DNA of 64,000 nt. Origin: Marinobacter sp. (GTDB taxonomy: Bacteria; Pseudomonadota; Gammaproteobacteria; Pseudomonadales; Oleiphilaceae). Location of the stretch: assembly GCA_022565395.1 (NCBI GenBank), contig JAIUMV010000015.1:1-64000 (forward strand), given 5' to 3'. Position 1 is the first letter of the stretch, and each line of letters opens with the position of its first letter. Below are positions 20,601 through 29,600 of the stretch, piece after piece. The notes below the pieces were generated by a model. That model did no database searches. It saw only the letters and a list, made by a program, of their open reading frames with translations, and was not told the DNA's origin. The translations under genes were made by a program, and so were the position numbers.

Positions 20601-23600
20601 AGCAACCGGGTGCGGATATTGGCATCCGCGCCCACCTGAATGCGGGCATTACCCTCGGCTTGGGTGTTCGAGCTGGCGGCCGCAGCATTGAGCACGCCAC
20701 CGGAAGCCACCTGCAGGTTGGTCAGGTTCGGCTGGGTGTTTACGGTACGGGCCTGCAGGGTCAGGCGACCCAGATCAAGGTCCGCCCGGCGGCCTACTTC
20801 AACATTGGCGTTTGCCAGCGCGGTATGATTACCCCGTGCCCCGCTATAACCCGCCACGTGAGCAGAGCGGGAATCCACCGTGCCACCGAAGTTATTGGTA
20901 TGCCGGGCCTCCAGGCTGACATTGCCTGCCTGCAGCACCGTGCGCTGGCTGCCGGTTGGACAGTTGACCGGGCAGTCGCTGATGATGGCGTCTGCCTTAC
21001 CCACCGACGAGGTACCAGTGCGTGCCGCCGTTGCCGTCAGCAAACCACCTGCCCCGGACACCGCATAAGCCCTGTCGGTATTGTGGCCAACAGCCTTGAG
21101 GGTGATATTGCCGGCGCGGTTACCAAAAGCCTGAGGGGAGTGCCCCAGCCGAGCCAGGGTTGTGGTATTGGAGCCGGCAAAGGCGTCCACCAGGCCAACG
21201 GCAAGTACCCCGGCCGCAACCAGACCAGTAGCGTCAGCCCGCTGATTGGTGCTGCTGGAGGCGTCCAGTGTCAGGTTGCCACCCGGCAATACCGCGCCCG
21301 AGCCGAGGGTTGCCTGGGCCTGGGTTCTGGAGGTTGCCGATGCTTTGGCACCGGAACCGCCCACCAGGCCGGCACCCGCACCGGCGCGCGCTTCCGCACG
21401 GGCCGTCTGCAAACTGCCGGAGGTACGCACATGGGCATTAATGGTGACTGGCTGACTGGTTTTCTGGAAACTGACATTGTTGCCAAGCTGGCTGAAGGCA
21501 CCACCCTTGGCATCTGCCACCGCCAGGGCACCACCAAACGCTGCCACACCCGACAGTGAGACACCATAGGCGCGCGCTCTGGCGGCTGGTCTGGCTTCAC
21601 TGCCAATGGACACGGCGCCGCCACCGGTGAAGGTTACCCCGTTACCAATCTGCGCCCGGGCTTCGGCATTGTCATAGGCCTGGGCGAAGGCACCGTTTAC
21701 TGACAGCAATTTACTGCCACCACCGGCCCAGGCCTGGGCGTCAGCGGCATAGCCAGTGACAGGTGCGGTGGTCGCATTGAGGGTTGTGCGGCCATGCAGG
21801 GTGGCATTGTTGCCGATGATATTTTCTGCCACCGAGCGCGCCCTGGCTTCGGCCCAGGACACACCCAGCTGGGCAAGGGCAATACTGGCGGCATAGGCAT
21901 TGGCAACCGTACGCGCCCTGGCCTCTGCGGTCTGGCGAATATGGCTCGACTGGACAACGCTGTTGGCGCCGATACGGGTACGGGCAACCACATCATCGCT
22001 GGCGATAATGACACTGCCAGCCCCGGCAATAACGCCACCGGCCGCGGCGACACCAGCGGCAGTCACCTGCCCGGTGGCGCTGGCCAGCAGACTCAGTTCA
22101 CCACCGGTGGTAATCTGGGCATTGTTCAGGATGCGGGCATCCACCACCGAGGCTTTCTCAGCAAAACCTACCACCAGACCTGCTGCAGCCGCACCCAGGC
22201 CAGCACCGATACCAAAAGCACCAACGCTGTTATTGTCCGTCGCAGTGACCTCAATACCTGTAGCGACAGTGCCGTGCTGGTTCACCGCGCCGCCCAGCTG
22301 AGCGCTGACCGTACTGGCAGCACGGCCGTGGGCATAAGCAGCCCCCAGGCCCACACCGCCGGCGGCACCGGCGGTGCTGATTACCAGTACGGTACGGTCG
22401 CCACTGACCTGGCTGCCAATATTCGCCAGGTTGGCAATATCGTTAAGGTTCAGGGCGGAGGCGATCAGCGCGCCGCGACCGCCAGACGCCGCATTGAGAC
22501 TCAGACTGCTGTTAGGGGCAAACTGCACATCACCGTTAACACGGGCCGTGACCACACTGGCGACATGAGTTACCGCCGCGGAGCCACCAATACCTGCGGT
22601 GCCCGCCACCGCACCGGCACCCGCCAGATTGATGGTGCGATTACCTTCCCTCGCGTCCACCGCAAGGGTGGTGACATCCAGGCGCCCGCCGCTGACTTCT
22701 GCGCGGGTTTCGTGGGTACCACCATTACGCACCGCCGCACCGGTCTGATAACGGGTACCGTTGCTGATACGGGCCTGCTGGTCACCGGACAGCCCGATGG
22801 CCCCATATTGATTGTTACCGTTGTCTTCCGTCAGCTGGCCGCTGCCGAAGTTATCCAGCGCCGACAGGGTGCCGTTGTTACCCTTGTCCAGGTCATCCAT
22901 CAGGTCAGTCTGGCTGCCGCTGTTGTCCGGATCATTCACCAGATCAACACCGGCTGCGCCGTTACCACCCAACAACACCACGCCTACACCGGCACTGAAG
23001 GCCAGCGCAGACCCTGCACCCACCGTCAGGGTATAGGCCTCGATGTCGGCATCACGCTGGGCATCAACCATGACATGTTCGGCCTTGATGTCAGTGTCCA
23101 CCACATCGGCAGCAACCGTCGCCCGACCCACAAGCACCGTGGCTGAGCCGCCCAGTGCGACGCCCCCCGGCGATACCGACAGGCCGCCACCCCAAGCCCG
23201 TACCGCAAGGGCGTCAGCGGCCTGGACGGTGACGCGATTGCTGGCCTCGCCGTCATTGTTCACGTTACTGTCGATCAGTTGCGCATAGGTTTCCGAGCCA
23301 ATGACCGTGGCGGACGCCATGGCTGCACCGGCAAAGGCGCCGCCAATAGCGCCGGAAGCCGCAATGGTGCGCACTTCATTGTAGGTCTCAGCGTTGATGT
23401 GCAGATGGTTGGCCACATCCAGTTCAGAGTCATCCACCTGGGCAATATTGCTGCTTTCCACCACGCCAACGGCGAAGGAGGCGGCCGCGCCACCACCCAG
23501 GCTGGCGCCGGCATTCGCCGTGGTCAGGTTGAGAATATTGCGGTAGTTGGCATCCACCGTAATATCGGCGGCCGCCAGTTGACTGCCCTGAATCACAGCC

Positions 23601-26600
23601 TGGTTGCTACCATTCATCAACATCAGGACGCCACCACCGGCAACACCGGCCCAGGTACCACCGGCAGCACCAATCGCCATACCATTGGCGGTCTGGCTGG
23701 TATTGGCAGCCACATCAATGCTGTCCAAGGCTTTGACATCCGCGTCAAAAATGCCGGCGGTGGTGGTGCGGTCAAAGACATCTGTGGCCACAGCGCCGGC
23801 AGCGCCAACACTGCCAAAGGCCGCGCCCACTACCAATGTGCGGGTGTCGGCATGAGCGGCAGCGCTGACCGTCACATCGGCGCCACTGGAACCGTCAGCA
23901 TTGCGGGCATGCACTGTCGCATTTTCAATGGCGGCGACGGTCTCCCGCTCCAGCATGTTGACGCTGACAGTGCCCGCCAGTCCGACGCCAAATTTGACGT
24001 TGGGGCTGATGCCCGCCGTGACAATGTAATTGCCCACGCTCTGCAGGGAACTGGCATTGACCGCCACACCGCGCACCTGGGTCTCGCCCTGGCTGATACC
24101 GGCAACCGCATAATCCTGCCCGGCCTGGGTTTCATCAAAACTGCTACTGCTGCCATCCGGGCTGCTGTAATTGATTCGGTCACCGGTAACGTCCAGCTCA
24201 CCACTACCGATGCTGACACCGGCACCGCCCAGGGCAGTGACGGAGGCGCCACCGTCAATCAGCGCACGGGTTTGCCCATCCAGCAGGTTAACACCCACTG
24301 TCACGGCTGCACCCAGCGCTTTCACGCCGACGCCCAGGCTGCCACCAATCAGTTGGATTTCGTCCTGGCTGCTGGCCTTCACCCGCACATCCCCGGCGGC
24401 ATCCACCAGAGCGCCATCCGTCACATTGGCCAGCACATGACTGGCGACCAGGTTACTGGCGGCTGAACCTGCCGCCCCCACCTTACCTGCTGCCGCCATG
24501 CCCGCGACTATGTTGTTGATGCGGGTCTCGGAAACTGCGTCTACCAGCAGGTTGTCCAGCAGCAGCGAGTTATCTGACGGACCACCCGCCACGGAAGCGG
24601 TAACGGTACTGCGGATATCGTTAACGCCAATGGCCACGCCGCCACTGGCCGACTTACTGGCAGCCAGCGAGGCCGCCACGGAGAAAATATCGGAATCATC
24701 CGAGGCACGAACACTGACATTACTCTGCCCCCAGCCATCCACATCGCTGTCCACCAGCGAGGCTGCGGCCTCGGCGGTAATCACGCTGTAGGCTCCGGCG
24801 CCGTTGACGGCAAAGGTGCCCCCCAGACCGCCGGATGCCGTCAGGGTACGAATCTTGCCGGAGGTTTCCGCACTGATATCCAGGCTGTCGAGATTGACGA
24901 ACCGGGTGCTGGCCACCTCCGCGTTGTAGGCGTTGCCGATTTCGTTCCAGGCGAAGGCAGCACCCACCGCGCCCTTCTTGCCGATAGTGATGTTGCCCGT
25001 CAGCGCCCAGACTTCCGCCGCCGTGCCCAGCCCACTGTTGCCTGCGCTGACATCCACATCAGTAACCGTGAGGATGCTGTCATGGAGATGGGCGTTGACG
25101 GTCTGATTCAGGCGGTTGATGTTGGCTGACCCCGCCAGGGCCACACCAGACGAGCCACTGCCCGCAGCGGCAATGGCGTAGATATCGCCCAGGCTCAGTG
25201 CCGCCAGGCGCAGGGTGTCGGCGGTTGTATCCGCCGCAAAACCCCGCACATGACTGGCGCTGACCACCGCCTCGGTGAGGGTACCGATTTCGTTATAACC
25301 AATGGCAGCGCCAAACGCTGCCTTGCTCGCATAGGACACATTACCAGCCAGGGCATCAATACGCCCGGCATTGAGCGCCAGCACCCGGACATCGTCGGCC
25401 TGCACAACACTGTCATGGATGGTGGACCGTACCCGGCCCTTGTCATCCCCCAGACCAATGATATTGGCGGTGCCGGAGCCCAGTCCGGCAAACTTACCCC
25501 CGGTCACTGCCGCACCGACTGACAGCCCCAGGATGCGCGCCGACTGGGTGGCTTCCACGGCGACCGCGTTGGCGGTTACCGTGGCGTCAACAATGCGGGC
25601 GTCATACTGGTTATCAATAAAGTTGCCGCTGAAGGACAGCCCGATACTGTTCTGGGCCTTACCCACCTGGATGTTGCCAGCAATGCCGAGGATGGCTTCG
25701 CCATCCAGTACACCACCGGCTGTGGCACCCTGGGCGTACTGCTCGTACTGATTGCCGATGGTGGCCCGGTCCTCGGCATCGGCATCCTCGATACCACCCG
25801 GCCCATCACCTTCTTCATTGCCTTCGATTTCCGTGCCCGCACCGGACCAGTTCACCTCCTGCGCGGTGCCGCTGGATGCCTGGCTGTCGAGGGAGGCAAT
25901 GCGATCGGCAAAGCTCGTTCCACTAACGCTGGCAGCCTGCACCGACAGGTCGCCCGACAGCTCAAGTACGCTGCCATCCGCGACGTCTGCAGTAACCTGA
26001 TTGGCAATCCGGTTAATAGTCACAGAGCCGGCAAAGCCGACGCCCTGATCGCCGCCGGTACTGGCTTGCAACCCTGCTGCGGCGCTGATAATACGAGAGG
26101 CGGAATAGGCGCCGACGTTAACATCCGCAAGATCCGTCAGGGTGCTGCCCAACACGGATGCGCGGGTTTGATTGGCCACATCCGCATAGGTCACGGCAAC
26201 ACCGATGCCGACGCGACCACCATAGGTCAATGCACCACCACCAGTGGCGATACGAGAGCGATCATAGGCCAGCACCCGCACATCTGCAGGGTCGGCATCC
26301 TGCCCGGTCACATCCGTATCGACCACTTCGGCCACGGTGCCATTGCGCAGCATACCCAGTGATACCGAGCCTGCCAGTGTCAGGCTACTGTCACCGCCTC
26401 CGGTATCCGCCGCAACCCCCAGGCCAACACCGATCAGCTCACCTGCCGTCATGGCATCGACTGACAGGCCGGGGCCTGCGGCAGCACCGATACCCACCAG
26501 CTCAGCATCGATTACCCGCGCCTGCGTCTGGTTGGTCAGTTGATTGATGGCCACAGCGCCCGCAATGGCGGCTGAGAAGCTGTCTTGTTTGCCACCGTCC

Positions 26601-29600
26601 GTCAGGGCCCCGGCACCGGCCAGGGCGTACATGTCGGTGTCGTTCAGTGCCTGCACCTGCACCTGCAGTGGGTCAGCACCGCGTCCGGTCACCCGGGCAT
26701 CCTTGAGCTCCGCCACCGTGGTCAGGGCCGTCAGATTAACCCCGGCTGAACCTGAAACGGCAATGGAAAAGTCCGCCCCGGAATCCGCTGAATCTCCGTT
26801 CTTGTCTATGCCCTGGGCGCCATCCTCCGCCCCTTCAGTCTGGGCGGTGGCCGTGCGGTCTGCAGGCTCCTCAAGGGTACTGTCAATGGACTGGGACTTG
26901 CTGTCGGACTGAACGTCGGCAGTACGCGCATCAAAACTGTCCCGGGCGGTATCACCGCCACCTTTCTTGTCGCTTTCACCCGCCTTGGCACCGGCAATGG
27001 CGGCGGCGCCAATCAGGCCGCGGGTTTCAGCCAGCAGCGCCAGACTTTCGGTACGGAAGTCACCAGCATCAGCACTGACGGTCACATTGGAGGCGTTATC
27101 CGGCCGATAGCTCTGACTGTCGCCGATCAGCGCACGAGTATCCGTGGCCAGATCATTCACGGCGGTGCTCAGGCCCACGCCGATATTTTCACCCAGGGCA
27201 ATAGCACCCGCCACGGACCAGACGGTCAACCACTGATCCGCCTGTACGACAATACTGGCGGCGTCAACAGCAGCGAACCGGTCCAGGATGGCAATGGTGT
27301 TATGGTTGGTGCGGGTCACTGCGACCGTGCCATTGACGGCGGCCGTCGCACCACGACCCGAGCTGGGCGCAATGGTGATCGCCTGCTCATGGGCGTCCGC
27401 GGTGACCCCAAGCGTACCGTCATCCATCAGGGTAATAGCTACACCGGCGCCAACACCAGCAACGGTATTCACACTGCGCTCTGACCAGGCAAAGCCGCCC
27501 CCTACAGCAGCGGTGGTGCCGCCCGCATCGACACCGATGGAGGTTAGGCCCGCCAGGTTGCCTGCAAGATCAATGGTAGAGGTATAGGATTGTGCAGCCA
27601 CCGTGACGGTGTGGGCAAAATCCCAGATATCGGCCTCAAGTTCTTCGTCCGGGTCTGCCTCGGCAAGGGTGTAAGACCAGTCATCGCCCTGACCGCTGGC
27701 GTTGAGCAGGGCGCCGTCCGCCACCCAGGCTTCACTGGTTTGGGACAGGTTGAGGTAATTGACTGCGCCCGCCAGATCGAGGGTACTGTTCTCACTGCTG
27801 CTGGTGGCGCTGGCGTAGGTGGTAAACCAGCTTTCCACCAGTTCCTCGCCGTTCTCCAGAGCCTGTTTGGCAAAGCTCTCGAAGTCCTCTGCATTTTCCC
27901 AGTCCGGCACATCATCCATATTGGGCAGCCGGAAGTGGTCTGGCAGGCGCACCAGGGAGCCAACACCAATGCGTTGGCCCCAGATCTCGGCGTTGGCACC
28001 AATAAGGCTGCTGGCGCGGTTGCTGAGCTGCACAAAACTCAGGGCGGCACTGACGGCAATGCCCACGCCATCGTCGTCCACTTTGGCTTCAGTGGCACTT
28101 TTAACAAGGGTGGTCAGCCCTTCATCCTGGCGCCGGGCCACAACCACCACGTCCCCCGCACGCTCACTGGCGGAACCTATCTGTGTGCCGTCTGCCAGCC
28201 GCGCTTCAGCGCTTTCGTCGCGGAACAACAAGGCCGCAGCCGCACTCAGGCGCAGGTCAAAACCGGTATCACCGCTGCCACTGCCACCTTCGCTGGGATT
28301 ACCCTGTTCGCTGGCCGCGACATCATCACTGACTTTGCTGTCCGCATCATCAGACCGCTGCTTGGCAAAGGCTGTGGCTTGGGTGCCGTCCGCCGCCACA
28401 TCGCCCTCGACTTCCCCGTTGTCACCGTCATCGTCATCATCGCTCGGCGCGGCTGCGCTGGTTTCTGCTTCCAGTGCGGTACTCGAGGTGAGGGAATCCG
28501 CCACTACCGCAACATCTCCCCCGGTTTGCACCGTGCCAGACAGGCCCGCCTGGGTACTGGTTTCAATATCCGCCACCGCCGCGGCCAGGCCAACGGCGAC
28601 CCGGCTTTCCGCCGTGCCCTTGGCGGCAATGTTGTAACTGCCCTGATAACGGGCAGTCACGGTAACATTGCCAGCCGTCAGCGTAGGGTTGAGGCCATCA
28701 GCAGGCACGTAGGTCGGGTCTGAGTAGGCCTCTGTGCGCTGTGCCCGGGTGGTTTGCTGGATACTGGCATAGGCCACGGTACCCGCCAGGGCCACCGTAC
28801 CACCGTCCTGCAGGGTGGAGACTGCGGCCACATCGCCCACAAACACGCTGTCAGCCGCCAGAGACAGATCGCCCGGCGTGGTCAGGCCAGCACCATGGGC
28901 CAGCACCGCCTCGGTAGTGCCTGCCAGGCGCCCGTAGGCTACCGCAGCGTTCAGGCTGAATACAGAATCCTCACCGGCCCCCTTGCCGGAGACAGGCGTC
29001 AGTACCACCAGCTGGTCATGCCGACTGGCGGCCAGCCGCACGTCCCCTTCGGTTATCAGCTGGGCATCATAATCAACAACGGCGGATGCGGTGGTGCGGC
29101 GATCAGTCCAGGCGACGCCACCACCGATACCCACAGTACCGGATTCTGAACGGTTACCGGCCACATCCACCGTACGCACATCGGCGCCGGCAAGCACCGC
29201 CAGGGTGCCATCCCAGCTGACCTCAGGGGCGTCTTCGTCACTGCCCAGAGTGGTGCTCCAGTCAGCATTGACCCCGCTGAGCTGCACGTCCGCCCGCTCG
29301 CCCAACCGGGCCTGAGCCGTACTCTCAAGGCTCAGGTAACTCAGCGCACCCGACACCGCCACCGTGTCGCTGCCGGCGGTAAGCCCCGCACTGGCATAGC
29401 TGGTGAGCTGATCGTTATCAAAGTCCTCACCGCCCAGGTCATCAATACCAGCAAACCCTTCTTCCCCCCAGGCACCATTGGGGGTCAGCAAAACGTCGGC
29501 GCTCAGCCCAAGCCGATGTGCCCGAATAACGCTGTCATCACCCACCAGAGCTCGGGCGTCATGTTCAATAAAGCCAACAGCCACACCTGCGCTGAGGGAG

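Noticed and set aside
18527..24466. Long plus-strand open frames opposite the adhesin (18527-19435, 19901-21559, 21794-23146, 23279-24466)
   Set aside because: They are antisense shadows. The sense gene is dominated by Ala, Gly, Val and Asp codons of the GNC/GCN kind, which leaves opposite frames free of stops. The translations are His/Gln/Arg-rich with no domains or Shine-Dalgarno.
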